Source: Bacteroides sp. An322
GTDB taxonomy: Bacteria > Bacteroidota > Bacteroidia > Bacteroidales > Bacteroidaceae
Assembly: GCF_002161765.1 (NCBI RefSeq)
Contig: NZ_NFIN01000001.1
Location: forward strand, 62,001 to 126,000
DNA: 64,000 nucleotides
Direction: 5' to 3'
Program-made: the position numbers and the translations under genes
In this document: piece after piece, positions 1 through 8,556 of the stretch
Layout of the letters: each line of letters starts with the position of its first letter
How positions within the stretch are numbered: position 1 is the stretch's first letter
Notes under the pieces: generated by a model
Seen by the model: the letters and a program-made list of their open reading frames with translations, nothing else
What the model was told of the DNA's origin: nothing
The model's database searches: none

Positions 1-1827
1 AAACTTCCGATATGCATCCTCAAGCGGGTTATTATCATTTCCACCTCCTACATTAGGATAACTTTTAGTCCAACCTGCATCTATTTTTTTTATTGTCTTG
101 AGCAATTCTTTTACATTATTTGAATTCCGACATACCATTTCAGCCTTATCCGCAAATCCCATAAGACCGATTTCTATATTTTCAAGATTTGGATTTCCAG
201 CAGACAACTGCATCACAAACTCTCGCGCTGCATCACGAGCTTTAGCTACAGGTGAACCAATCATACTACCAGATAAATCAATTGCAATAATAATCGACAA
301 AGGTTTGTGCTTTCCTCGTGGTTTCTCATACAACCAATCCAAATTCTCATCCAAATCAACTTTGCCTACATGCAAACTTATTCCGGTTTCTTGTTGTATG
401 CCTTCTACTACAACCATACCATTCAAATCATAACTGTAACGTATCTCTATCTTTGTTCCATTGGGTTGATGTTTAATGCCGCTAAGAACATATTTACCTA
501 CTACTATACAGTTTTTAATATCTGAACTTTCACCTTGTGTCAGATACACATCCAATGTATTATCACCATTCGGATTTGTATGATGAAGAAACTCCTTTCG
601 CTCTGTTATGGGTATAGGTTTATTTTTAGAGATGATTATCGAATTTATATATTTTTGCCCATCCTCACTTACAGCTATTGTACCTAATGAATGACTCATC
701 ACATCAACAATATCCATTGATGAAGCCAATTGATATTGTTGCTTGTTCATTCCACCTAAACTATATAATTGGCGTGAAACTTCTATTCCTGCCTGTATCG
801 CAGCACCAAGAGCCACAGCTTCGTCTACATTCACTCCACGTAATGGTTCTTTACCCGACATCTCGCGCACCCAGTTCTCTACCATAGGCATTCGTGTACT
901 TCCTCCTACAAGCAATACCCCGTCTATATCTTTCCATTTCAATCCAGCCTCTTCAAGTACAAATTCTGCCATAAACTTAGTACTACGCAATAAATGTTCG
1001 GTAAGTTGCTCAAATAATGCACGGCTGACACTGTATTTTCCTCGTACACCTTCATATCTTACAGTAATGAAACTACTTTCCTTAGCGGATAATTGCTTTT
1101 TCAGTTTCTCGCAATTGAATGCAAGGTCATTATAAGCTTCTATGGAATCACTCAAATCAAACCCATGCTCAAGTCTAAATTGCTCACTGACATAATTGAC
1201 AAGTTGGTCATCCCAGTCTTTCCCTCCAAGCTCATGATCCCCACCTGTAGACAATACATTTATACTTTTCAATGTCATTTCAAGTACGGTAACATCAAAT
1301 GTGCCGCCACCTAAATCGTAAACTAACACACGTTGTCCCGGTTGAAATTTGACCCCATACGTAATGGCAGCTGCTGTAGGTTCATTAATAATACGTAACA
1401 CTTGGAAGCCGGCGTTCCTGCCGGCTTTCATTGTTTCATTACGCTGAATGTCATTAAAATAAGCAGGAACGGTTATCACAGCTTTCGTCACCGGACTACC
1501 AAGACTCGCTTCTGCCTCCGCTTTTATCTTCCGCAACAAAACAGTAGATAAATCTGTAGGAGTATATGGCTTGCCTGCATAATGAAACACCATGTCTTTA
1601 TTCCCCATATAGCGTTTAAAAAACACGGCCACATCTTCCACTCCTGCCTGCATCATCTCCTTTGCTTCGGTACCTGCCGTTTCATTACCGGAAGAATCAA
1701 CATAAACCGCAGAAGGGATAAGTGATTCTCCATCCGTTGTTTTTACAATTACCGGCTGACCATATTCATCGATAGTAGCTATCGATGAATACGTCGTTCC
1801 GAGATCTATTCCGATAAATCGTTCCAT
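1..1827 (-). CDS. Hsp70-like ATPase fused to a vWA domain (partial, 3' end outside window)
   Basis: My own translation from the ATG at 1827 stays open for 609 codons to the window edge. The N-terminus is an Hsp70 nucleotide-binding domain: phosphate-1 motif FIGIDLGTTYSS at the start, phosphate-2 motif DLGGGTFD at residues 171-178, adenosine motif GGSTRMP near residue 306. A beta-type substrate-binding region follows. After about residue 505 the sequence IIIAIDLSGSM (Asp near 517) is a vWA MIDAS motif (DxSxS), which canonical DnaK lacks. The gene starts 14 bp after the stop of a second Hsp70 gene and belongs to the same minus-strand operon as a GrpE-like gene. Such a fusion could bind or remodel a client and assemble in a metal-dependent way; that role is inference. 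The full length and the rest of the vWA domain cannot be seen. Identification of the two domains is firm, the function open. Confidence 0.85.
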   Translation of the reverse strand, partial: MERFIGIDLGTTYSSIATIDEYGQPVIVKTTDGESLIPSAVYVDSSGNETAGTEAKEMMQAGVEDVAVFFKRYMGNKDMVFHYAGKPYTPTDLSTVLLRKIKAEAEASLGSPVTKAVITVPAYFNDIQRNETMKAGRNAGFQVLRIINEPTAAAITYGVKFQPGQRVLVYDLGGGTFDVTVLEMTLKSINVLSTGGDHELGGKDWDDQLVNYVSEQFRLEHGFDLSDSIEAYNDLAFNCEKLKKQLSAKESSFITVRYEGVRGKYSVSRALFEQLTEHLLRSTKFMAEFVLEEAGLKWKDIDGVLLVGGSTRMPMVENWVREMSGKEPLRGVNVDEAVALGAAIQAGIEVSRQLYSLGGMNKQQYQLASSMDIVDVMSHSLGTIAVSEDGQKYINSIIISKNKPIPITERKEFLHHTNPNGDNTLDVYLTQGESSDIKNCIVVGKYVLSGIKHQPNGTKIEIRYSYDLNGMVVVEGIQQETGISLHVGKVDLDENLDWLYEKPRGKHKPLSIIIAIDLSGSMIGSPVAKARDAAREFVMQLSAGNPNLENIEIGLMGFADKAEMVCRNSNNVKELLKTIKKIDAGWTKSYPNVGGGNDNNPLEDAYRKF

Positions 1828-1841
1828 GCTCTCTTTATCAA

Positions 1842-3449
1842 TTATTGCATTTTCAATGCATTGACTTTCTTTATTTCTTCTTCTATTTCTTCCTGGCTCA
1901 GCATATTACCTAACTTGATATCCATGTGGCGTTTTGCATTGCTTGGCTTATGCTCTACATCAATGCTTAACAATCCATTTTGATCAATATTAAAAACGAT
2001 ATCAATCGGTTCATTGGCTGGAAGTCCTTGCGGAAGAGGGCCAAGTTCGCCTTCAACCAGAGGCTTGCATTTACTTTCATCTACATATTCTTCATCACTG
2101 CCATTTTCGAAAATCTCAACTAAAACGGAAGTCTGATTTGCTGCATTTGTACCTGCATGCAATTCATAACGAAGAGGGATTGCAGTATTCTTATAAATCT
2201 GATTTACGATACGTGAAACATTATCCGCACAAATAAGTCTTACCGCTATACTCTGACTTATAACATTCACAATTTTAATCGGACCTTTTTGATCACCATT
2301 CCCACCCAAGGTGAATATAGGATTCTTTTGAAGTTCAGCTTGCTCTTTCTTTGTAAGCGGTGATGTTTCTTCCCCTGTTTCCTCTGCTTGCGGAAAAGCA
2401 GCTATATTCATACCATAAATAGCTGCCCCCTTTGCTACACTTTGGTCTGGGTCACAGAATTCAATAGGTAAATTTGGAAATTCTTCATGCAATCGTGCTT
2501 CAACCTGAGGCATTCTCGTTGAACCTCCTACCATCAGAATCTTATCAATGACAGTACAACCTTTTTTTTCTGCTTTGCCAAGAGTTAAACGTGTCATATC
2601 AATGGTGCTGTCCAATAAAATCTTTGTCTGTTGTTCAAAAGCATCCCGACTAATTTCTATTTTCTTTCCATTGAGTTTAATTACAGCTTTTTCCTTGGTC
2701 GTCAATGTTTTCTTTGCCGTTTCACATCTCAATTCAAGGTCTCCCATTATTTCCAAATCATCATAAAGCTCATCACTCGACTGTCCTGTTTCCTTACAAT
2801 ATTCAGAAATAACATATTCACGTATGGTGTTATCCCAATCTTTTCCACCTAATTGATGATCACCTCCAGTCGCTACCACTTCAATGGCTCCATTGGCAAC
2901 CTTTAAAATAGTAACATCAAATGTACCTCCACCCAAATCATATACCATTACTGTTTGAGGCGTATTTACCTGTAAGCCATAAGAAATCGCAGCGGCTGTA
3001 GGTTCATTAAGTACACCCAATACATTCAAACCTGCAATAACACCTGCTTGCTCTGTAGCCTTGCGCTCATCAAGCCCAAAATATGCAGGACAAGTTATCA
3101 CTACATTTTTTACCTCTTCACCAATAATCTCGCTTGCATCATTTGCCAATTTTTTAAGGATAAATGACGAAACGGCCTCTGGAGTATACGACTTATCAAA
3201 AGCATCAAATGAGTAATCGCGTCTTCCCATTTGGCGTTTAACAACAGAACATACATGTTCCGGTTCCGTACTCAATGTATTTTTAGCAGAATCACCAACA
3301 GAATAATTACCACCTTCCTCAAACGCCACTACAGAAGGAGTCACAGGCGAACTCTCTTGATTATTAACAACTTCAGGTTTGCCATAATCATTCACATAAG
3401 CTATACAACTATAGGTCGTACCTAAATCTATACCAAAAATTTTTGCCAT
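1842..3449 (-). CDS. Hsp70-family chaperone without C-terminal lid
   Basis: The 535-residue protein carries the Hsp70 ATPase signature: GIDLGTTYS at residues 5-13, DLGGGTFDVT and GGSTRMPQ. About 100 residues are missing compared with a housekeeping DnaK of roughly 640. After the ATPase domain (about 1-350) comes an acidic linker (EETGEETSPLTKKE) in place of the usual DVLLLDVTPLS-type linker. A beta substrate-binding region ends around residue 520 and almost no helical lid follows. It sits between the GrpE-like gene (28 bp upstream) and the Hsp70-vWA gene (14 bp downstream). The order suggests that GrpE-like, Hsp70 and Hsp70-vWA proteins work together. No DnaJ gene is visible nearby. This is probably a specialised paralogue, not the cell's main DnaK. 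Confidence 0.88.
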   Translation of the reverse strand: MAKIFGIDLGTTYSCIAYVNDYGKPEVVNNQESSPVTPSVVAFEEGGNYSVGDSAKNTLSTEPEHVCSVVKRQMGRRDYSFDAFDKSYTPEAVSSFILKKLANDASEIIGEEVKNVVITCPAYFGLDERKATEQAGVIAGLNVLGVLNEPTAAAISYGLQVNTPQTVMVYDLGGGTFDVTILKVANGAIEVVATGGDHQLGGKDWDNTIREYVISEYCKETGQSSDELYDDLEIMGDLELRCETAKKTLTTKEKAVIKLNGKKIEISRDAFEQQTKILLDSTIDMTRLTLGKAEKKGCTVIDKILMVGGSTRMPQVEARLHEEFPNLPIEFCDPDQSVAKGAAIYGMNIAAFPQAEETGEETSPLTKKEQAELQKNPIFTLGGNGDQKGPIKIVNVISQSIAVRLICADNVSRIVNQIYKNTAIPLRYELHAGTNAANQTSVLVEIFENGSDEEYVDESKCKPLVEGELGPLPQGLPANEPIDIVFNIDQNGLLSIDVEHKPSNAKRHMDIKLGNMLSQEEIEEEIKKVNALKMQ

Positions 3450-3477
3450 AAACTATAAATTAATTATTAAACTATTA

Positions 3478-4218
3478 TCATTCTGATATGGATGTATATT
3501 TATAAACTTTTACCCCTTCGGGTCTAATGATTTTACCCTGCCACCAATATCCTTTACGCACACGCTCTGCAATGGTATTGTCTTGCGCTGTTTCTTCTGT
3601 CTTTACGACTCCTAAAGCACGTTGGGTTTTAGGATTGAAATGTTCACTTTCATCATTAAAACACTCTACGCCATTGTTTTCAAGAAGCTCTTCCAAATCA
3701 TTTGGCACATTTTTGAGATAATCCAAGATTTTACTTGAAGGCGTATTTTCATCTATCCGAGAAAGGACACGTTTATAATCTTCTATAAGCAGAACGGTCT
3801 CGTTTATGAAAGGCAAAAGCAATTTTGCATAAATGTCTTTTTTATAAACAGATAATTCTGCATACATTTTATCAAACAACTCATTCTTATGAGCGTCAAC
3901 AGCTATTTTTTGCTCAAATTTATCATTCAAAGCTACAAGCATCTGTTCCACATTAAGCAAATCTAACGCTTTTTGTTCTGGCTCTGCCACACTTTCTTCA
4001 CCATTTTCCTCCACTTCAGATTCAACAACTGGCGGTACTGCTTGAGGTTCTATCATCGGGTCGGAATCAGTTTCAGAATCAACCCCTGAAGTCTCCGCTT
4101 CTTCCAATTTAGATTCAACCTTTGTCTCAGATTGACAGTTGTCGTCTTTCATTTCTCCAATAGGACCTTCAATTATCAAATCCTCTTGCTGGATTTCAGT
4201 TCGTTCTTTTTCTTCCAT
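3478..4218 (-). CDS. GrpE-like nucleotide exchange factor
   Basis: The 246-residue protein has a very acidic, low-complexity N-terminus (about residues 1-85, rich in E, S, D and V). A helical stretch follows, then a C-terminal beta part ending in TIAERVRKGYWWQGKIIRPE and VKVYKY. That ending matches the GrpE C-terminal pattern (V..V...GY...G..IRPA.V.V). GrpE releases ADP from Hsp70. The position directly upstream of two Hsp70 genes supports this as a dedicated exchange factor for them. The N-terminal acidic region is longer than in ordinary GrpE. The family call rests on the C-terminal pattern plus context; sequence similarity elsewhere is weak by eye. Confidence 0.75.
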   Translation of the reverse strand: MEEKERTEIQQEDLIIEGPIGEMKDDNCQSETKVESKLEEAETSGVDSETDSDPMIEPQAVPPVVESEVEENGEESVAEPEQKALDLLNVEQMLVALNDKFEQKIAVDAHKNELFDKMYAELSVYKKDIYAKLLLPFINETVLLIEDYKRVLSRIDENTPSSKILDYLKNVPNDLEELLENNGVECFNDESEHFNPKTQRALGVVKTEETAQDNTIAERVRKGYWWQGKIIRPEGVKVYKYTSISE

Positions 4219-4231
4219 ATTGTCTACATTT

Positions 4232-4558
4232 TTAATATCCTACTTCTTGGTCATAATCCTCCAATTCTTTTTGCGCTTCTTCCATACGCTGTTTGGCCAT
4301 TTCTTTTTCATATAAAGCATCGCGCATCTCAGCTTCCTTGTCTCTGTATTTATCACGAAGTTCTGCCCTCTTTTCTTCGGTATTGCTTGGAGCGGATTGT
4401 CCCCATGCGCCAGAAGCTTCTTGCGTATGAAAATCATATTCATTTTTCGCTTCATTACAAGCAGAAGTTGCTTTTTCCGCTTTCCATGAAGTTTCATCAT
4501 ATTCATTACGATATTCTTCGTATTGAGCCCTTAACTTATCTCTTACATGATCTTTCAT
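4232..4558 (-). CDS. small charged coiled-coil protein of the Hsp70/GrpE cluster
   Basis: The product is 108 residues when started at the ATG at 4558 (MKDHVRDKLRAQ). An in-frame ATG at 4585 would add nine hydrophobic residues that look out of character, so the inner start is preferred. Almost the entire sequence is charged and helical (repeated E, K, R, A and Q), with no cysteines and no membrane segment. It is likely a long coiled coil. I do not recognise the family. It ends 13 bp before the GrpE-like gene and so is probably co-transcribed; an adaptor or scaffold role for the chaperones is conjecture. Confidence 0.65.
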   Translation of the reverse strand: MKDHVRDKLRAQYEEYRNEYDETSWKAEKATSACNEAKNEYDFHTQEASGAWGQSAPSNTEEKRAELRDKYRDKEAEMRDALYEKEMAKQRMEEAQKELEDYDQEVGY

Positions 4559-4606
4559 ATTGATGATTAAAAATATCAGAATCAACCAAACATATAATTT
4601 TCTACA

Positions 4607-5431
4607 TTATAGCACCCTCTCTATCTTTTCAACGCCTGGCAAACCATATTTCTCTAAATCACAACGCCATAAAGCAACATTCGGATTCTGTAAAACAGCT
4701 ACTGAAGCAATAAAGAGTTCCACTAATCTTGTAAGAAAATCCGGACTTAAATCTGTTCGAAAATATTTATATCCGCCTTGCATTTCATAATACCAAAGCC
4801 CGACTGAACTTGTACGATATTTTATTTTTATATTTCGGTGAATATTTTTAATAGGGTCATCAATGAATGATTCAAGTTCATCTATCTCGCCTTCGCTCAT
4901 CTTTTTTAGAATATCATTTCTTTCAAGAATAGAATTTACATCATTAAAATCCTTTGTCATGTCCATCCATAATGCTGTTTGCTTAGGAGATTGTTGATTG
5001 TCAATAATTATGCCATTGAGAATCACAAGTGCATTAAGCCACCATTCTTGATATGCATCTGGATTACCTCTGAAAATGGAGATAATATAGCGATTATCAA
5101 TCGTGGCTACCGTTTCAGCAACCTGACGACCTAATTGTGAAGTTTTACCGCTTAAAGTTCTGTTCCCTTTAAGAAGCAAATTAGAAAAAAGCGCATTTAG
5201 TCCTTCACGAAGTGAGTCCCCATATTGTTTTTCCAATTCTTTAATTTTCTCAAAAGCCTTAACTTCTGGATTTTTATTGGATGTTTCTTGAAGTTGTTGG
5301 TCTGAAAATGGAATAATCTGACCTAAAGAGGCATTCGCTGCCACATATCCACCTTCACTTTTTTTATTTTTGCGCCTTTTATAAAAGTAATAAACAGCAA
5401 CAATAACAATGCAAATAATTAAAATATTCAT
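4607..5431 (-). CDS. membrane-anchored protein of unknown family, first gene of the Hsp70/GrpE cluster
   Basis: The 274-residue protein starts with one hydrophobic segment (LIICIVIVAVYYF, residues 4-16) followed by KRRKNKK. This is a typical single N-terminal anchor with the rest in the cytoplasm. The remaining 240 residues look globular and mostly helical, with several Trp residues (EWWLNALVILNG). I do not recognise a known domain or catalytic motif. It is the most upstream gene of the minus-strand cluster, 48 bp before the coiled-coil gene. The upstream sequence is AT-rich with imperfect TTAATTTG-like promoter boxes. It may tether the chaperone complex to the inner membrane; that is inference from topology and order only. 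Confidence 0.7.
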   Translation of the reverse strand: MNILIICIVIVAVYYFYKRRKNKKSEGGYVAANASLGQIIPFSDQQLQETSNKNPEVKAFEKIKELEKQYGDSLREGLNALFSNLLLKGNRTLSGKTSQLGRQVAETVATIDNRYIISIFRGNPDAYQEWWLNALVILNGIIIDNQQSPKQTALWMDMTKDFNDVNSILERNDILKKMSEGEIDELESFIDDPIKNIHRNIKIKYRTSSVGLWYYEMQGGYKYFRTDLSPDFLTRLVELFIASVAVLQNPNVALWRCDLEKYGLPGVEKIERVL

Positions 5432-5590
5432 AATACCTTACCTTTAAATTAAATAAAATGTTTATTCAATCAAAATTCATTTTTGCAAATTAAAACATTT
5501 TTCAAATACCAATTTATCACCCAAAACAGTGATTTTTCAAGAAAAATGAATTTTATTTCTTTTCGGAATCTGTAAGGGAAAGCCGAAACA

Positions 5591-5670
5591 TTTGGTGGAA
5601 ATCGGGGAAAATGGTGAAAAAAATTTGGTGGAAATCCGGTATTTTGACTAAAAAAATTTGGTGGGAATCG
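5591..5670. repeat. three-copy direct repeat, tttggtgg(a/g)aatc
   Basis: Copies lie at 5591-5604, 5624-5637 and 5657-5670, each starting at tttggtgg, with exact 33-bp spacing from start to start. The region between copies is A-rich. The regular period of about three helical turns could fit protein-binding sites. Confidence 0.7.
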
Positions 5671-5740
5671 AAAATGGGGAAATCCTTCTCTCAACAAACT
5701 CAGCTTCATCGACCTACGAAGCAGGATGCATTGGCGAACA

Positions 5741-5772
5741 CATACGGCTTCGTCGGGCGATGAAGCCGTATG
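5741..5772. repeat. REP-like palindrome, 'catacggcttc' family
   Basis: The arms catacggcttc (5741-5751) and gaagccgtatg (5762-5772) are exact inverted complements around a 10-base loop. Related copies occur at 54317-54401 and 58865-58920, all in gaps between genes. Confidence 0.75.
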
Positions 5773-5878
5773 CATTTTTGGCAGAAGTCCTCTGACGTTC
5801 TGGCAGGGTTCTTATCCGGTTTTATACAAAAATGAAAGAAAAAAGCGGGCAGGTAGAACAAAATCGCAAATTTGTTAT

Positions 5879-5886
5879 TATTTTTG
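5879..5886 (+). promoter_or_regulatory. Bacteroidales -7 box (TATTTTTG) of the sensor kinase gene
   Basis: It matches TAnnTTTG and lies 26 bp before the ATG at 5913. No convincing -33 element was seen. Confidence 0.5.
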
Positions 5887-5912
5887 CATTCAGTTAACCA
5901 TAATAGACCGTT

Positions 5913-7805
5913 ATGTACGCATATTATCGACATCTCCTCGCTCTGATTTTCGCTTTCGCGGTATTCGTGTCCGAAAGCAGGGCGGAGAATATACCTACCG
6001 ACACGATTTTGTCACGCCTCTACGACCAGGCGGCTTCGCTCATGGAGGAAGGCGAATACGACTCGGCACAACTCTGTTTCGACCGGGCTTTTGCCACGGA
6101 AGGGGTCACCGAATCACCCGTTTACCCGATTCTGCTCAACGAACAGGCTACGTTGTTCTTTTATGTAGGCGAACTGAAACGCTCGCTGGAGATGAAGAAA
6201 AGCGTGCTTCCTTACCTGCCTGAAGTGGAGGATTTGGAAAAGCATGTCAGTGTGTACAACGACTTGGGGGTGCTTTATCACCGCTTCAACCAGCAAGATT
6301 CTTCCCTGTATTTTTACAACAAGGCACTGGATGCAGCCCAAGCATACGGAGACAAAAGTTGGATAGGAAACCTCAACCTGAATATGGCGGTGTTCTACTT
6401 CAACCTGCAACGGTATGAAGACGCGGAAAAGCACATCGAAAATGCCTTGCAAAATGTATTGCAGACCGATGATGTACTTACGACATTCGCAACGTGGCAA
6501 GTAAGGTCGGTCATCCAGGCGCAAATGGAGAAAATGGAGGAGTCGGGCACATCAATTAAAGAAGCGTGGCGGTTAGCTTGCGGTCCGGACGGAAACGCGG
6601 AATGGAAGGTGCGCTGCATCCCCGGCATGTACCGCTATTTCCAGCGCAAAGGGCAGACCGACTCCATTAATTATTATATAGGTATAGGGAACAAGCTATT
6701 GAAAGAGCTTCCGCCTCACAACGTATCTGCCGTGGGATTCATCCAGACACGGGGCTTGGCGAACTACGAGCAGAAACGGTATGCCGAAGCCCTGAAAGAC
6801 TTTATCTACCTCTACACCAACCCCACGGGAAGCGAACGCAAATCGCTTTTCGAGAAAATGGCGGTCTGCTACCACCATTTGGGAAATCCGCAAAAAGCCT
6901 TTGCCTACATGGATAGCGCACGGATGTGGGCAGACTCGCTTGCCAAGCGGGAAGTCACTTCGCAAATGGCAGAGGTGAAAGTGAAATACGAAACACAGGA
7001 AAAGGAACTGGAAATCATCCGGCTCCGCGAAAAGGTGCTGGAGCAAGAAGCCGGATTGCTGAAAATAACCATAGCCATCATCGTAGGGCTGGCTGTACTC
7101 TGCGTACTCTTGTTCACCCAACACCAAAGGCGGAAAACAGCCGAACGGAAACTGCTCCTGATGAAGCGGGAAAAAGAATTGGAAGCGGTGAAAAGCTACA
7201 TCGAAGGGCTGGAAGAAGAATGCCGGCACTTCGCCAAAGAACTCCACGACGGCATTGCCAATGACCTCCTTGCCCTGGAAATGAAAGCACGGCTGGAAAA
7301 GGATGAGGTGCTGACCGAATCTATCAAACAAGTGCGGGAAAACGTGCGGGCAATTTCGCACGAACTGATGCCGCCCGAATTTGAACGGCTCAGCCTGAAC
7401 GAAATCCTGCAACATTACACCCAAAAACTAAGCGAACATACGGGCGTCCGCATTGATTATAACGACCTAGCGTCGAACCCAGCCCAACCTCAAACATTGT
7501 CCGACCGGATAGCCCGCGAAGTATATCGTATCGCACAAGAGGTTACAATGAATATCGTGAAGCATACCCATGCCTCGCACATCACGCTCTGTCTGGAAAA
7601 AGACGCCAACGGAAATTGCATTTTACAGATTACCGATAACGGGCAACCCCGACCGAAAGCATCTTCACCAACGGAAGAAAAAGGCATCGGACTCCGCACC
7701 ATAAACGACCGTGCCAAAGCAATCCGGGCTACGATTGAAACGCAAAGCGATGAAACAGGAAACCGATTTATCCTTACTTTTAAACTTGACCCCCATGAGC
7801 AATAA
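5913..7805 (+). CDS. TPR-containing sensor histidine kinase (HisKA_3/NarL type)
   Basis: The 630-residue protein starts with a signal sequence (LLALIFAFAVFVSESRA). A periplasmic TPR-like helical repeat region of about 350 residues follows. A membrane helix (ITIAIIVGLAVLCVLLF, near 385-402) leads to a short coiled coil. The dimerisation box contains the phosphorylated His in FAKELHDGIAND. The C-terminal ATPase has the N box (EVTMNIVKHTHAS) and G boxes (ITDNGQP, GIGLRTI). It overlaps the response-regulator gene by 11 bp, so the pair is translationally linked. TPR kinases of this type are common in Bacteroidetes; the ligand or partner sensed by the TPR region is unknown. Confidence 0.92.
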   Translation: MYAYYRHLLALIFAFAVFVSESRAENIPTDTILSRLYDQAASLMEEGEYDSAQLCFDRAFATEGVTESPVYPILLNEQATLFFYVGELKRSLEMKKSVLPYLPEVEDLEKHVSVYNDLGVLYHRFNQQDSSLYFYNKALDAAQAYGDKSWIGNLNLNMAVFYFNLQRYEDAEKHIENALQNVLQTDDVLTTFATWQVRSVIQAQMEKMEESGTSIKEAWRLACGPDGNAEWKVRCIPGMYRYFQRKGQTDSINYYIGIGNKLLKELPPHNVSAVGFIQTRGLANYEQKRYAEALKDFIYLYTNPTGSERKSLFEKMAVCYHHLGNPQKAFAYMDSARMWADSLAKREVTSQMAEVKVKYETQEKELEIIRLREKVLEQEAGLLKITIAIIVGLAVLCVLLFTQHQRRKTAERKLLLMKREKELEAVKSYIEGLEEECRHFAKELHDGIANDLLALEMKARLEKDEVLTESIKQVRENVRAISHELMPPEFERLSLNEILQHYTQKLSEHTGVRIDYNDLASNPAQPQTLSDRIAREVYRIAQEVTMNIVKHTHASHITLCLEKDANGNCILQITDNGQPRPKASSPTEEKGIGLRTINDRAKAIRATIETQSDETGNRFILTFKLDPHEQ

Positions 7806-8451
7806 CCGTTACTCTATACTCATCATTGATGACCACCCTATCGTGAGCAACTACTTAAAAGAACTTATCCATGCCCACGAAGATGTATCGTGCACCATAG
7901 CCAATACATTAAAAGAACTGAACAGCATCCTTGCAGAAATGAAATTCGACCTGTGTATCACCGATTTAGAGATTCCAGGGATTTCCGCCCTCGACCTTAT
8001 CCGAACGATACACAAATCCCTGCCCCAATGCCGCATCTTAATATACACCATGCACGAAGAGCCTTGGATAGCCATTAAGCTATGCGATGCGGATATACAT
8101 CCGTTTATATTCGGCGCCTTATCCAAACAAGCCGATACGGACAACGTTTATTCAGCGATCAATGCTATCCGAAACGGGGAAAAGTATTTCAGCCAGATAT
8201 TCAGCATCTTAGCCCAAAAAAGAGACGGAGAAATCCCCAAACACTCATACGAATTGTCTGAAACTGAAAAAAGAACACTCACCCTTATCAATCAAGGACT
8301 AAACACCAACCAAATAGCCGAGCGTTTGCATATCAGCCAAAATACAGTACAGACACACCGTAAAAAGCTTCTTGAGAAAATGGATGCCAAGAATGTGGCA
8401 GAACTCGTTTACAAGTGCAAGGGGCTTTTCAATGAAGAACTAAATGCATGA
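7795..8451 (+). CDS. LuxR/NarL-type response regulator
   Basis: The 218-residue product starts with SILIIDDHPIVSNYL, giving the acidic pocket of a receiver domain. The phosphoacceptor Asp lies in CITDLEIPG. The C-terminal HTH (TEKRTLTLINQGLNTNQIAE to TVQTHRKKLLEKM) is a GerE/LuxR DNA-binding domain. The start at 7795 lies inside the end of the kinase gene and gives a protein that begins right at the receiver fold; an earlier in-frame ATG would only add kinase-overlapping sequence. It is the cognate partner of the TPR kinase upstream. Target genes are not evident. Confidence 0.93.
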   Translation: MSNNRYSILIIDDHPIVSNYLKELIHAHEDVSCTIANTLKELNSILAEMKFDLCITDLEIPGISALDLIRTIHKSLPQCRILIYTMHEEPWIAIKLCDADIHPFIFGALSKQADTDNVYSAINAIRNGEKYFSQIFSILAQKRDGEIPKHSYELSETEKRTLTLINQGLNTNQIAERLHISQNTVQTHRKKLLEKMDAKNVAELVYKCKGLFNEELNA

Positions 8452-8521
8452 ACAGGTAAAATATATACAAGATTTTACTAAAAAATAGTCATATATATGC
8501 ATATTGTTTCAATAATATACG

Positions 8522-8529
8522 TATCTTTG
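8522..8529 (+). promoter_or_regulatory. -7 box (TATCTTTG) of argR; AT-rich palindromic surroundings
   Basis: It matches TAnnTTTG, with a possible -33 TTG at 8504-8506. The adjoining AT-rich stretch at 8488-8520 (atatatgcatat and similar) resembles an operator, possibly an ARG box for autoregulation. That last point is inference. Confidence 0.55.
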
Positions 8530-8556
8530 CACCCGATTGAAGAATAAATATGCACG

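Larger units (their letters stand above)
5432..5912. other. intergenic region between divergent operons, repeat-bearing
   Basis: This 481-bp gap separates the minus-strand chaperone cluster from the plus-strand sensor kinase. It contains three copies of a tttggtggaaatc motif (5591-5670), a 'catacggcttc' palindrome (5741-5772) and a TATTTTTG promoter box at 5879-5886 for the kinase gene. Short open frames here look like chance readings and no gene is supported. Confidence 0.6.
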
